From the NCBI GenBank assembly GCA_018266215.1, contig JAFEAV010000013.1, positions 1 to 64,000 of the forward strand: 64,000 nucleotides of DNA, written 5' to 3'. A program made the position numbers and the translations under genes. Each line of letters starts with the position of its first letter. The stretch's first letter is position 1. Of the stretch, positions 55,605 through 64,000 are shown piece by piece. Source of the stretch: Cyanobacteria bacterium SZAS LIN-3. Its GTDB lineage: Bacteria > Cyanobacteriota > Vampirovibrionia > Obscuribacterales > Obscuribacteraceae. Under the pieces are notes generated by a model. The model did no database searches and was not told where the DNA came from. It saw only the letters and a list, made by a program, of their open reading frames with translations.

Positions 55605-56678
55605 TTACTCCCTGGTTGCTGTTAGCTGATCTTTTTTCAGAAGTGGTCTGATTGTGTCAAAGAGTACATCGGCGCCGAATCTTACCGGGTCAGTCGCCGG
55701 CAGTCCCGTGGCCTTTGTGGTTTCTTCAACCGCCCGGAGTGCTTCCTCCTGGTCAAGATCCTGCGTATTGAGGGCGATGGCGATGACCCTGGCCGGTCGC
55801 AGATATGACGCTACCGACTCATAGGACTGAATCAGTCGGGGCAGTTCGGCCACCGGAAACTCAGTGCTTTTCAGGCACTTGCGCGCCGGCCTGTGGCAGA
55901 GGATGAGCGCCTGGGGAGCGCTTCCGTGGAGCAGCGCCAGGGTCACGCCGGAAAAGCCCGGATGCGAAATCGAGCCCTGGCCTTCAACAAGTACCAGTTC
56001 CGCTTCTTTGCTTGCTTCCAGCACCATTTGTTCGGTGGCGCCGGCCATAAAATCACCTATCACCCGGTCAATGGCAATGCCGCGCCCGGCAATCATGATG
56101 CCGGTTTGTCCGGTGGCGACAAACTCCGATTTGACGCCTTTCTTTGTGGCCGATTTCTGGATCTCCAGGGTGGTTGTCATTTTGCCGACCGAACAGTCGC
56201 TGCCGACGGTGAGGACGACAAGAGCATCGGTCTTGAGGACCCGGCCGTTGCCGACCGGTAAGTTATCCGGTGGACGCCGGACATCGAAAAGTTTTACCCC
56301 GTGCTCGCGGGCCAGGGCGGCTATTTCTTCATCGTCGCTGAGGAAGTCATGTAGTCCGTTGACCACATGCAGTCTGCCTTTGACGGCCTTGATAATGTCC
56401 TCGCGCCAGGCGGTCGGCAATTTGCCGCCCGACCAGGCGGTGCCCAGCAAAAGCGCATCGGGCTTGTGCGTCAGTGCTTCCTCTATTGAAGCAACAATTG
56501 GCGCGGGGCTATCGATGCCGACCACCGCCGAGATTGACTTTCCGGCGGTCCTGGAGTCAATGCAGCAGGCAATGGGGTTGGGAGCGTAGCGGAGAACGCC
56601 TTCGGCGCTCTTTGATGAACCTTTACCAAATTCATCTTGGACGTAAATGGCCAGTCTGGCCGTTTTTGGTAGATACAT
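55605..56678 (-). CDS. dgcN: DUF1611 / DgcN-family protein
   Basis: 357 residues. An N-terminal Rossmann-like part, then a P-loop-type domain with VGSDCSVGKMTTTLEI, VATGQTGIMIAG, LVEGQGSISHPGFSGVTLALLHGS. This is the DUF1611 signature. DgcN has been described as a D-glutamate N-acetyltransferase, and its usual partner is an enolase-superfamily epimerase, which follows here. Divergent from grpE. The precise substrate in this organism is inference. Confidence 0.82.
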   Translation of the reverse strand: MYLPKTARLAIYVQDEFGKGSSKSAEGVLRYAPNPIACCIDSRTAGKSISAVVGIDSPAPIVASIEEALTHKPDALLLGTAWSGGKLPTAWREDIIKAVKGRLHVVNGLHDFLSDDEEIAALAREHGVKLFDVRRPPDNLPVGNGRVLKTDALVVLTVGSDCSVGKMTTTLEIQKSATKKGVKSEFVATGQTGIMIAGRGIAIDRVIGDFMAGATEQMVLEASKEAELVLVEGQGSISHPGFSGVTLALLHGSAPQALILCHRPARKCLKSTEFPVAELPRLIQSYESVASYLRPARVIAIALNTQDLDQEEALRAVEETTKATGLPATDPVRFGADVLFDTIRPLLKKDQLTATRE

Positions 56679-56798
56679 GAGATATAAAGCACTAAAGAAG
56701 GGAAGATTTATGGCCCTCGGGGCTTTAGAATTATAAGGTAATGCGCAGCGGGCAGTTTGCCCGGCAATGTCAAGATTAGTTGGGAGACCTTTTTTTCG

Positions 56799-57770
56799 AT
56801 GGCTTCGGACGATAACGATAAACCAAAGACCGATGAACCCGCCGGTGAATCGAGAGAAGACAGAAACTCTCGCATGAATAATGCCAAGGCTTTTTACCGC
56901 GCAATGTACGCCGGTGCTGAGCCCGATCCCGAAGAGTTCGGTATCGATATGGGCACACCCAAGGCATCAGCTAATGACGCTGCCAGTCAGGCTGCCGTTC
57001 TTCATCTGGAAGGTCAGCTGAAAGATATGGAAGCCAAAGCTGCCGAGTGGGAAAATCTCTACAAACGCATGCAGGCTGACTTCGATAACTATCGTAAGCG
57101 CATGGACCGTGAGCGCGACGAAATGCAGTCCGCCGGCATGCAAAAGGCGCTGGAAGCAATTTTGCCGGCCCTTGATGATCTTGATATGGCTCAGTCCAAG
57201 TTGACCGAGCAGACCGAAGCGAAAGTGATGCTGCAAAGTTTCAAAATGATTTGCGCTCGCTTCACGCGCTGCCTTGAGCAGATCGGCATCAAGCAAATGC
57301 AAGTAATCGGCGAACCCTTTGATCCGCGCCTGCACGAGCCAATTCAGGAAGTGCATACGGCTGAGTACCCCGAAGGCGCTGTTGTGCAGCAATTGCGTCC
57401 GGGCTACATGTTCGGTGAAAAAGTGCTGCGTCCGACTCTGGTCAACGTCGCTACAGCTCCTCTGGACGGCCCTGGCTATCAGGCTCCGGCTGAAGTTGCC
57501 GAGGCCGCCGTTGCTCCCGCGGAAGAAGCCGTTACCGTTGAAAGCGCTCCCGCCTCAGAAGCTGCTGCGCCCGACAATGGCAGAGCCGACAAAATTGAAG
57601 TCAGTGAAGAAGATATCATCGCCGCCGGCAGGGAAGTGGAAGCCCTCCAGCAGGCTCATGTTGTACACGGATCGCCCAGTGAGTCGGAAACTTCCGATGT
57701 CCTGACGCCTGTGGATGACAGCGACAGACTCTCTTCAGAGGAAGCGGTCACCTCCTCAGAGGAAGCCTGA
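56799..57770 (+). CDS. grpE: GrpE nucleotide-exchange factor with long acidic tail
   Basis: 323 residues from the ATG at 56799 (an in-frame TTG 42 bp upstream lacks a ribosome site), against about 200 usual. The GrpE helix and head are plain: EWENLYKRMQADFDNYRKRM, LEAILPALDDLDMA, GVKQM-like IKQMQVIGEPFDPRLHEPI and GYMFGEKVLRPTLVNV. About 110 residues rich in Ala, Glu, Ser and Val follow. Releases ADP from DnaK; dnaK itself is not in the window. No CIRCE element precedes it. Confidence 0.93.
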   Translation: MASDDNDKPKTDEPAGESREDRNSRMNNAKAFYRAMYAGAEPDPEEFGIDMGTPKASANDAASQAAVLHLEGQLKDMEAKAAEWENLYKRMQADFDNYRKRMDRERDEMQSAGMQKALEAILPALDDLDMAQSKLTEQTEAKVMLQSFKMICARFTRCLEQIGIKQMQVIGEPFDPRLHEPIQEVHTAEYPEGAVVQQLRPGYMFGEKVLRPTLVNVATAPLDGPGYQAPAEVAEAAVAPAEEAVTVESAPASEAAAPDNGRADKIEVSEEDIIAAGREVEALQQAHVVHGSPSESETSDVLTPVDDSDRLSSEEAVTSSEEA

Positions 57771-57783
57771 GTCTCGATAAGCT

Positions 57784-57812
57784 GGAGAACCGTGGTGGTA
57801 ACTCGGTTCTTC
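57784..57812 (+). other. Hairpin between grpE and dnaJ
   Basis: GGAGAACCG (57784-57792) pairs with CGGTTCTTC (57804-57812) over 9 bp with one G-T pair and an 11-nt loop. No T-tract follows, so an mRNA-stability or processing element rather than a terminator is likely. Confidence 0.5.
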
Positions 57813-57880
57813 AGACAGCAACTTGTCTCTAATTATCGGAAACACAACACTTAAAAAGCTAAGGTGCACCCTTGGAAACT

Positions 57881-59212
57881 ATGGCAAAACGAGATTACTA
57901 CGAAGTTTTAGGTCTCAGTCGCGGAGCGACCGGCGACGAAATCAAGAAAAGTTTTCGCAACCGCGCCAGACAACTGCATCCGGATAACAAGGAAAGCGGC
58001 GATGAAGCTGCGTTTAAGGAGCTGGCTGAAGCTTATGAAGTTTTGTCGGATGAGCAAAAGAAAGCCGCTTATGATCGCTACGGACATGAGGGCGTAAAGG
58101 GCTCGACCCGCGACTTTGATAATGTCGATTTCAGTTCTTTCGCCGGTGTTAATTTCGAAGATATCCTTGAGTCGCTTTTTGGCGGCGGGGGCCGCGGCTT
58201 TGGTGGCTTTGGCGGCGGTGGCGGCAATCCCAATGCGGCCCGCCAGGGCGCGCATCTAAAATACGATCTGGAACTGGAATTTCTTGATGCCGTTTTTGGC
58301 GTAGAGAAAAAGATTACTGTGCGCAGACTGGAAGATTGCACCGGCTGCGAAGGCAGTGGTGCGGCGCCGGGCAGCGCCACAAAGACCTGTGCCACCTGTA
58401 ATGGCCAGGGGCAGGTACGCCAGGTCGTGAACATGCTATTCATGCAAACGTATCAAGTAATAATTTGCCCTGATTGCAGCGGCGCCGGTAAGAAAATTGA
58501 AAAACCCTGCAAAGACTGCAAGGGCGCGGGTCAAGTCAGAAAGCCCAAAGAACTGGACGTCAAAGTCCCCGCCGGTATCGAGAACGGTACTCGTCTGCGT
58601 CTGACGCAGGCCGGTGATAAGGGCACCAAGGGCGGCCCTTACGGCGATCTGTTCGTCATCTTGCATGTCAAAGAACATCCCACTTTCATTCGCGATGCTC
58701 AAACTATTCATATCAAGCAACCGATTGGTTTTGCCATGGCAGCACTCGGCGGTGAGATTCTGGTGCCGACCGTGGAAGGCAATAAGCCTCTCAAGGTACC
58801 GGCCGCAATCCAGTCTGGCAGCCAGCTTGTAATGAAAGGTCTGGGAGTTCCTTATCTCAGCGTCAACAGTCACAAAGGTTCCCAGCGCGGCGACCAGATT
58901 GTGCACGTGATTGTGGAAACTCCTTCCAAGCTCTCGGCTGAAGAGAAGAAACTCTTCGAGCGACTGGCGGAACTGCGCAACGAGAAGCTCTCGGTGCCGA
59001 CTGCCAAAGAAAAGGAAAAAGATAAAGAGAAAGATAAAGATAAGGACAGAGACAAGGCATCCGCGGAAGATAAGAAAGATCATTCCCATGTCGGCACCGC
59101 CAGTAGTGACAAGCACAAAGCTGCCGGCAAGGAAACCAATACTGGTGATTCAATTCTAGATAAGATTGTCGATGTATTCAGACCAAAAGGCAGTGAGCAT
59201 ACTCCTGACTAA
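57881..59212 (+). CDS. dnaJ: Chaperone protein DnaJ
   Basis: 443 residues from the ATG at 57881. The TTG 9 bp upstream has the better-spaced aaggtg site and may be the real start. J domain with HPD (33-35), Gly/Phe-rich linker (GGGGRGFGGFGGGGG), a complete zinc-binding region of four CxxCxGxG units (CTGCEGSG, CATCNGQG, CPDCSGAG, CKDCKGAG), and a substrate-binding C-terminal part. A tail of Lys/Asp/Glu repeats (KEKEKDKEKDKDKDRDK) extends it beyond the usual 380. Stimulates DnaK ATPase. Confidence 0.96.
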   Translation: MAKRDYYEVLGLSRGATGDEIKKSFRNRARQLHPDNKESGDEAAFKELAEAYEVLSDEQKKAAYDRYGHEGVKGSTRDFDNVDFSSFAGVNFEDILESLFGGGGRGFGGFGGGGGNPNAARQGAHLKYDLELEFLDAVFGVEKKITVRRLEDCTGCEGSGAAPGSATKTCATCNGQGQVRQVVNMLFMQTYQVIICPDCSGAGKKIEKPCKDCKGAGQVRKPKELDVKVPAGIENGTRLRLTQAGDKGTKGGPYGDLFVILHVKEHPTFIRDAQTIHIKQPIGFAMAALGGEILVPTVEGNKPLKVPAAIQSGSQLVMKGLGVPYLSVNSHKGSQRGDQIVHVIVETPSKLSAEEKKLFERLAELRNEKLSVPTAKEKEKDKEKDKDKDRDKASAEDKKDHSHVGTASSDKHKAAGKETNTGDSILDKIVDVFRPKGSEHTPD

Positions 59213-60761
59213 AGCTCGATACCAGGACAAAAAGACGCGGGTGGCGGCATTTGCCCTCCCCTCAGTAATCGCTTTTTTGCTGTCCGTGGCACTGACGGGA
59301 CCGGCCTATGCCACCAGGCTGCCGGGTGAGTTGGCCTCGGCTATCAAGAGTCTTTTCCCCGAGTGTCGCATCCGTCTCGACGGGGCAATCGAGACAAAAG
59401 AAGGGGACCTTTATCTCCCCATCATCCCGGCCAAGCCTTCTGCCTCCAAGCTCGTGCGTTTGCGGGAATCCCTGCCTGCTGTGGCTAAAGCCGATAGAAA
59501 AACAGACTGGTTCGTTTTTGACAACGGTTATATCTTTGCCCGGGTGATCAAAAAGCTCAATATAAGGACTTTCCCTTCTCTTTCCGGTTTGCCGGAAAAG
59601 ACTCATCAGGCCGTTCTCGCCGGGCATATGCCGGTGGACATGATAGTTCCGGACAGCTTTACCCTGCCGGCTTCATTCAAATCCGTTGTCGGCGATGTCA
59701 GCGTCACTTTGATGAAAGAATTGCCCACGGCAACGAGTGCAAAAAAGGATCCGGTCAAAACCGCAGTCAAAGCCAGTCCTGCTACGCCCAATCTTCCCAG
59801 CGGCGGCGAGCCGAAGACTGCTGACACCGATCCTGCGGCGACTCAAGGGGTGAAAACCTCCGGCTTCGGCAGTATTTTTGTCACGTCCCCGAGCAGCGGC
59901 ACCATCACTCTGGTTTCCGAACAAACCATGGAAAAGATTGCCGAAGTGCCTACGGAAGGCACGCCCGCCGGTATGGCCCTGGCCGGTGAGCATCTCTATA
60001 TTGCCGACCAGAGTAAGAATCGACTGATGATTCTGGATGTGAAAGAACGCAATTTCCTCGGTCAGATAGATCTCCCGGATAAAAGTAGACCCAAGTCTGT
60101 GGTGGCACTGCCGAACGGCAAGCTGCTCTATGTCTCTGAAAGTGGCCTGGGGCAGGTGGCTGTGGTGGAAGTGGAGACTAGCAAGGTATTGCTCACGACT
60201 AAAGTCCCACCCGGTCCTTCGCGCATGGCCATCACTCCAAACGGCAATACCGTTCTGGTGCTCAATGTCCCGACCGGTCAACTGACTTTTATTTCCACGC
60301 TCAATCAGAAAGTTCTGGGCACCATTGCCGTTGGCGCCAATCCAACGGGCGTCTGTGTTTCCCCTGACAGTCAAATGGCCTATGTCACCTGTCGCAGCTC
60401 CAACTATGTGGCGATTATCGATATTGCCGAGAAGAAGATGCTGGGCGGCATGAAGACCGGCATTGCGCCGACCGGCCTGGCTATCGATGCCGAGGGCAAG
60501 AAACTCTATGTCGCCCTCGCCAAGGAAAACAAAATCGCGGTGTACGATCTGGTCACGCGCAGTCTGATCAAGGACTATGTCTTGCCGTCGGATGTGGATT
60601 TCCCTGGCACCATCTGCCTATTGCCCAGTGGCAAAACGCTCGTTGTGTCGAGTGCTTCGACTGAGTCTATCGGCATATTCAACGTAGAGAAATGCGAGTT
60701 TGAACAGAGGCCGGTAATCGGTCACGGTACTGACGAGACATTTTTCGTACCGGTCAATTAA
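59193..60761 (+). CDS. Secreted YVTN-type beta-propeller protein
   Basis: About 522 residues. A signal-peptide-like segment (VAAFALPSVIAFLLSVALTGPAYA) precedes a first domain of unknown kind (about 35-170), a Pro/Ala/Thr linker, and a C-terminal beta-propeller with blades such as PLYVS-like KLLYVSESGLGQVAVVEVET and MAYVTCRSSNYVAIIDIAEK. Such propellers bind proteins or ligands at the cell surface. The start is uncertain (GTG 59193, ATG 59172 or later); all overlap or abut dnaJ. The stop overlaps the convergent dnaB stop by 4 bp. Confidence 0.75.
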   Translation: MSILLTKARYQDKKTRVAAFALPSVIAFLLSVALTGPAYATRLPGELASAIKSLFPECRIRLDGAIETKEGDLYLPIIPAKPSASKLVRLRESLPAVAKADRKTDWFVFDNGYIFARVIKKLNIRTFPSLSGLPEKTHQAVLAGHMPVDMIVPDSFTLPASFKSVVGDVSVTLMKELPTATSAKKDPVKTAVKASPATPNLPSGGEPKTADTDPAATQGVKTSGFGSIFVTSPSSGTITLVSEQTMEKIAEVPTEGTPAGMALAGEHLYIADQSKNRLMILDVKERNFLGQIDLPDKSRPKSVVALPNGKLLYVSESGLGQVAVVEVETSKVLLTTKVPPGPSRMAITPNGNTVLVLNVPTGQLTFISTLNQKVLGTIAVGANPTGVCVSPDSQMAYVTCRSSNYVAIIDIAEKKMLGGMKTGIAPTGLAIDAEGKKLYVALAKENKIAVYDLVTRSLIKDYVLPSDVDFPGTICLLPSGKTLVVSSASTESIGIFNVEKCEFEQRPVIGHGTDETFFVPVN

Positions 60762-62125
60762 GCTGGCGGATACTGATTCTGCACTTTATTCAGGAAGCGA
60801 GTGATACTGCCCTGGTATAGCAGGTCGACAGTACCAACCGGGCCGTTTCTTTGTTTGGCGATAATAATTTCCGCTTCGCCGCGCTTTTCACTTTCCGGGT
60901 TGTAGTACTCGTCGCGATAAATAAACATAACAAGGTCCGCGTCCTGCTCGATGGAACCAGATTCTCTCAAGTCCGAAAGCATCGGCCGTTTATTCTGTCT
61001 TGCTTCCACTGCGCGGGAAAGCTGCGACAGTGCGATAACCGGAGTGCCCAGTTCGCGGGCCAGTGTCTTCAATCCGCGGGATATTTCTGATACTTCCTGC
61101 ACGCGGTTGTCTGTGCCGCCTTTGCGTCCCTGGAGCAGCTGAATGTAGTCGATGATTACCATGCCCAGGCCCTTGGCCTCGGACTTGAGTCGGCGGCATT
61201 TCGCTCTTATTTCCAGCACATTCATCATGGCGGAGTCGTCGATATAGATTGGAGCTTCGCCCAGGCGGCCCATGGCCATCGCCAGGTGTGTCCAGTCATT
61301 GGTGTGCAGGTGGCCTGTACGCAAACGGTTGGCGTCGATCTTGGCTTCGGCGCAGAGCATTCTCTGTACCAGCGATTCTTTGGACATTTCCAGACTGAAT
61401 ATAGCTACCGGTACGTTGCCGTCGACGGCTGCTGCCTGAGCCAGATTGAGCACAAAGGCCGTTTTACCCATGGAAGGACGAGCGGCGATGATGACCAGAT
61501 CGTTGGGCTGGAAGCCCGAAGTCATTGCGTCGAGATCGTAAAATCCGGAAGGCACGCCGGAGAGAGCGTCGCGGTTTTCATAGCGGGCTTCGATGCTCTG
61601 GAAGGAGGTTTCCACAATGTGCTTAATATGCGTCAGAGCTTGCATATTCCGCTTTTGTGCCAGGGTGAAAATCAGGTGCTCAGCTTTATCCAGAGCGACG
61701 TCGGCTTCGGTCTCTTCGTAGCAGTTGGCCACGATCTCGGTGCCGGCTTTAATCAAGCTGCGCATCAGCGCTTTTTCCTGCACCAGTTTGGCGTAGTACT
61801 CAAGGTTGGCTGTGGTAGCCACCGAGGTCGAAAGGTCGGTGATATATTGGCGGCCGCCGACCAGCTCCAGTTTGCCCAGATCCTTAAGGGACTGCGAAAC
61901 CGTAACGATGTCGATGGGCTCATTCTGGTCATAGAGGTCCAGCATGGCCGCATAAACTATCTGGTGGGCCTTGCGGTAAAAGAACTCCGGCTCAAGCACG
62001 TCAACGATGCGTGATACGCCGTCGCCGCTGACGAGCAGCGCGCCCAGAACGGCTTGCTCCGCCTCCAGGGACTGGGGTGGGAGTCTTTCAATCTGGCTGT
62101 CTTGATAGGATGCGTCGGTAATCAT
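60758..62125 (-). CDS. dnaB: Replicative DNA helicase DnaB
   Basis: 455 residues, no intein. An N-terminal helical domain (PPQSLEAEQAVLGALL) and a RecA-like domain with Walker A ARPSMGKTAF (215-224), EMSKESLVQRML, VIDYIQLL (Walker B) and LSQLSRAVEARQNKRPMLSDLRESGSIEQDADLVMFIYRDEYY. Unwinds DNA at the fork as a hexamer. It is transcribed alone towards the propeller gene. Confidence 0.97.
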   Translation of the reverse strand: MITDASYQDSQIERLPPQSLEAEQAVLGALLVSGDGVSRIVDVLEPEFFYRKAHQIVYAAMLDLYDQNEPIDIVTVSQSLKDLGKLELVGGRQYITDLSTSVATTANLEYYAKLVQEKALMRSLIKAGTEIVANCYEETEADVALDKAEHLIFTLAQKRNMQALTHIKHIVETSFQSIEARYENRDALSGVPSGFYDLDAMTSGFQPNDLVIIAARPSMGKTAFVLNLAQAAAVDGNVPVAIFSLEMSKESLVQRMLCAEAKIDANRLRTGHLHTNDWTHLAMAMGRLGEAPIYIDDSAMMNVLEIRAKCRRLKSEAKGLGMVIIDYIQLLQGRKGGTDNRVQEVSEISRGLKTLARELGTPVIALSQLSRAVEARQNKRPMLSDLRESGSIEQDADLVMFIYRDEYYNPESEKRGEAEIIIAKQRNGPVGTVDLLYQGSITRFLNKVQNQYPPA

Positions 62126-62225
62126 GATGCCTTAGTAAACGGGGCGGTCATGGAAATAGTTCAATGTTTTGCTGATTTTGTCAGTTTAGCTTGATCCTGA
62201 CTGACTTAGAAGGCTATTTAGTAAA

Positions 62226-62267
62226 TGTTCGGGGAACCTTTTGCGATTCCCCGAACAGATTTTTTTT
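62226..62267 (+). terminator. Strong plus-strand terminator between dnaB and acs with no plus-strand gene upstream
   Basis: Perfect 11-bp stem TGTTCGGGGAA (62226-62236) and TTCCCCGAACA (62247-62257), 10-nt loop, then GA and eight T (62260-62267). The T run lies on the plus-strand side, while both neighbouring genes are on the minus strand. On the minus strand the stem is followed only by catttac, a poor terminator for acs. Confidence 0.8.
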
Positions 62268-62300
62268 ACCTGGATATGCGATGTATATAGATTGGGCGTA

Positions 62301-64000
62301 TCAATCTTCTTCCAGGGCTGAAATGTCGCCGGACGGCAGTCCCAGTTCCCAGGCTTTGAGCAGGCGGCGCATGATTTTGCCCGAGCGGGTTTTGGGCAAA
62401 GATTCCTTTACCTCGATTTCTCTGGGATAGGCATGGGCTGCCAGCTGCTTCTTCGTATGGTCGCGGATTTCGCTGAGCAGCTGTTCGGAATTGGTGTAGC
62501 CGTTGTTGAGCACAATGAAGGCTTTGATGATTTCGCCGCGTTCCTTGTCGGGCTTGCCTATGACGCCTGCTTCGGCCACGGCCGGGTGTTCGACCAGGGC
62601 TGATTCCACTTCGAAGGGACCGACGCGGTGGCCGGAGGTATTGATGACATCGTCTGCTCTACCGACGAAGACAAAGTAGCCGTCTTCGTCTTTCCAGGCA
62701 TTGTCGCCGCTGAAATACCAGCCGGGGATTTTGAAATACTCTTGAAACTTTGGCTCGTTGCGCCAGATCGTGCGGAGCATGGACGGCCAGCCCGGACGGA
62801 CGACGAGACGACCAAGCTCACCGGCCGGCAATTCCTTGCCGGTGTCGTCAACAATCGCCGCATAAACTCCGGGCAGGGGTTTGCCCATGGAGCCCGGTTT
62901 AACTGGATTGCAGGGCAGGTTGGCGATCAATTGCATGCCGGTTTCAGTCTGCCACCAGTTGTCGTGGATGGGCAGACCAAATACTTTCATACCCCAGCGC
63001 ACCACTTCCGGATTGAGCGGTTCGCCGACGGAGAGGATGTGACGCAGCGAGCCAAGATCGGCGTTGTAAACGAGATCGTCGCCTGCTTTCATGAGCATAC
63101 GCAGAGCGGTCGGAGCTGTGTACCAGACTGTGATTTTCAATCTGTCGATCAGAGCGTACCAGCTCTCGGCGTCGAAGCGGCCTTCATAGCTGACGCAAGA
63201 AGCACCGTTTGACCAGGGGCCGAAGATACCATATACGGTGCCAGTCACCCAGCCGGGATCGGCGGTGCACCAGTAGATATCATCATCGCGCAGGTCCAGC
63301 ACCCACTTGCTGGTCATATGCTGGCCGAGGATATCGGCGTGCACATGGACTACACCTTTAGGCTTGCCGGTGGTGCCTGAGGTATAGAGCAAGTAGAGCG
63401 GATCCTCCGGATCCATTTGTTCGCAGGCCAGATGTGTGGATTTGTCGGCTACCAGGGTGGCATAGTCGATTTCCATGCCGCCTTTTTTATAGTCTTTGGC
63501 ATTGCCGCCGACGACGATAATGTGCTCCAGATCAGGCAATTCATGCTTGATGCCGTCGATTTTTTCTTTGAGCTGTGGGCTGGTGACGACGATTTTGGCC
63601 TGGCCGTCGTGCAGTCTGTCTTTGAGGGCGTCCGGTCCAAAAGCGCTGAACAAAGGTCCGGCGATGGCGCCGATCTTAGCGATGGCGATGGTGGCGATGT
63701 AGAGTTCGGGCACCCGGGTGAGGAATACAAAAACGCGATCGCCTTTCTTGACTCCCAGCGATTTCAGCGCATTGCCGAGTTTATTGACCTCATCGTGCAT
63801 TTCCTGAAACGTGTACTTGGCCAGTTTGCCGGCGGCGTCTACACTGTAGAGCGCTACTTTGTTGCGGCGGCCGTTGTGCAGGTGTCTGTCTACCGCGTTG
63901 TAGGCGGCGTTGACCTTGCCTTCGGCAAAATAGGAGATTTCTTTCTTCGCTTCTTCCCAGGAGAATGTGGCGTAGGTTGACTCATAGTTAGGCAGGTTGC
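62301..64000 (-). CDS. acs: Acetate-CoA ligase (acetyl-CoA synthetase), 5' end cut by window
   Basis: About 566 residues are visible; the frame stays open to the right window edge, so the ATG at 63800 is internal. AMP-binding signature LLYTSGTTGKPKGVVHVHAD, the A5 region WWQTETGMQLIANLP, GRADDVINTSGHRVGPFEVES (hinge) and the C-terminal LPKTRSGKIMRRLL with the Lys that is acetylated in homologues. Makes acetyl-CoA from acetate, ATP and CoA via acetyl-AMP. A short-chain acyl-CoA synthetase with another preferred acid is possible. Confidence 0.93.
   Translation of the reverse strand, partial: NLPNYESTYATFSWEEAKKEISYFAEGKVNAAYNAVDRHLHNGRRNKVALYSVDAAGKLAKYTFQEMHDEVNKLGNALKSLGVKKGDRVFVFLTRVPELYIATIAIAKIGAIAGPLFSAFGPDALKDRLHDGQAKIVVTSPQLKEKIDGIKHELPDLEHIIVVGGNAKDYKKGGMEIDYATLVADKSTHLACEQMDPEDPLYLLYTSGTTGKPKGVVHVHADILGQHMTSKWVLDLRDDDIYWCTADPGWVTGTVYGIFGPWSNGASCVSYEGRFDAESWYALIDRLKITVWYTAPTALRMLMKAGDDLVYNADLGSLRHILSVGEPLNPEVVRWGMKVFGLPIHDNWWQTETGMQLIANLPCNPVKPGSMGKPLPGVYAAIVDDTGKELPAGELGRLVVRPGWPSMLRTIWRNEPKFQEYFKIPGWYFSGDNAWKDEDGYFVFVGRADDVINTSGHRVGPFEVESALVEHPAVAEAGVIGKPDKERGEIIKAFIVLNNGYTNSEQLLSEIRDHTKKQLAAHAYPREIEVKESLPKTRSGKIMRRLLKAWELGLPSGDISALEED

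Noticed and set aside
56679..56800. CIRCE (HrcA) element before grpE
   Set aside because: No TTAGCACTC-N9-GAGTGCTAA-like repeat is present in the 120-bp gap or before dnaJ.
60758..62125. Intein in dnaB
   Set aside because: The protein is 455 residues with all helicase motifs at normal spacing.
62150..62194. 14-residue open frame as a coding gene
   Set aside because: Too short to support on sequence alone; kept only as part of the orphan-terminator finding.

Overview
The window is one continuous bacterial chromosome segment of moderate GC. It carries no phage, insertion sequence or CRISPR. I infer a member of the cyanobacterial sister lineages (Melainabacteria/Vampirovibrionia, closest in feel to Obscuribacterales). 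The evidence is indirect. The ribosomal tail runs rplQ-truA-rplM-rpsI as in cyanobacteria, yet rpmD and rpsD, which I recall as missing from the photosynthetic cyanobacterial operon, are present. There are also many TPR proteins and Ser/Thr kinases, no photosynthesis genes, and a polyphosphate-type CHAD protein. The lineage call is inference, not something the sequence proves.

Layout. 1-1160: 3' part of an RlmB-type rRNA methyltransferase with a tandem-repeat Arg/Gly-rich N-terminus. 1249-3064: a promoter, tRNA-Thr(UGU), tRNA-Tyr(GUA), tRNA-Thr(GGU) and tuf, closed by a strong terminator; this resembles the E. coli thrU-tyrU-glyT-thrT-tufB unit without tRNA-Gly. 3080-9025: a secreted TPR protein facing a leftward operon of a membrane TPR protein and two paralogous membrane Ser/Thr kinases. 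9503-28287: a fused S10-spc-alpha operon of 34 genes from rpsJ to rpsI, including secY, adk, map, infA, rpoA and truA, ended by a bidirectional terminator. L4, L29 and L30 carry long Ala/Lys-rich tails, and S4, S14 and L36 are all zinc-binding forms.

28414-41829: membrane and envelope genes. These are a two-TM protein, a zinc-ribbon TPR protein, a TMTC-like GT-C enzyme, a leftward redox operon (trxB, a haem-oxygenase-fold protein, a GT4 glycosyltransferase, a DUF255 thioredoxin-fold protein), a CHAD protein with a second GT4, a GT2 and a secreted protein. 41834-50364: a Fur-family regulator divergent from a Tad/Flp pilus operon (pilin, TadE, CpaB, TadG, TadZ, CpaF, TadB, TadC), followed by a GT-C-like membrane protein. 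The intergenic space has a promoter overlapped by an inverted repeat with Fur-like half-sites. The secretin and prepilin peptidase are not in the window.

52024-64000: an overlapping gntR / endonuclease-exonuclease-phosphatase / DUF2939 set, a dgcN-dgcA pair (DUF1611 plus dipeptide epimerase), grpE and dnaJ, a secreted YVTN beta-propeller protein, dnaB, and a 5'-truncated acetate-CoA ligase running off the right edge. The most promising material for follow-up is the kinase/TPR module between tuf and rpsJ, the shared ribosomal tails, the Fur/pilus intergenic region, the hairpin after the pilin gene, the structured leader before rpmJ, and an orphan plus-strand terminator between dnaB and acs.
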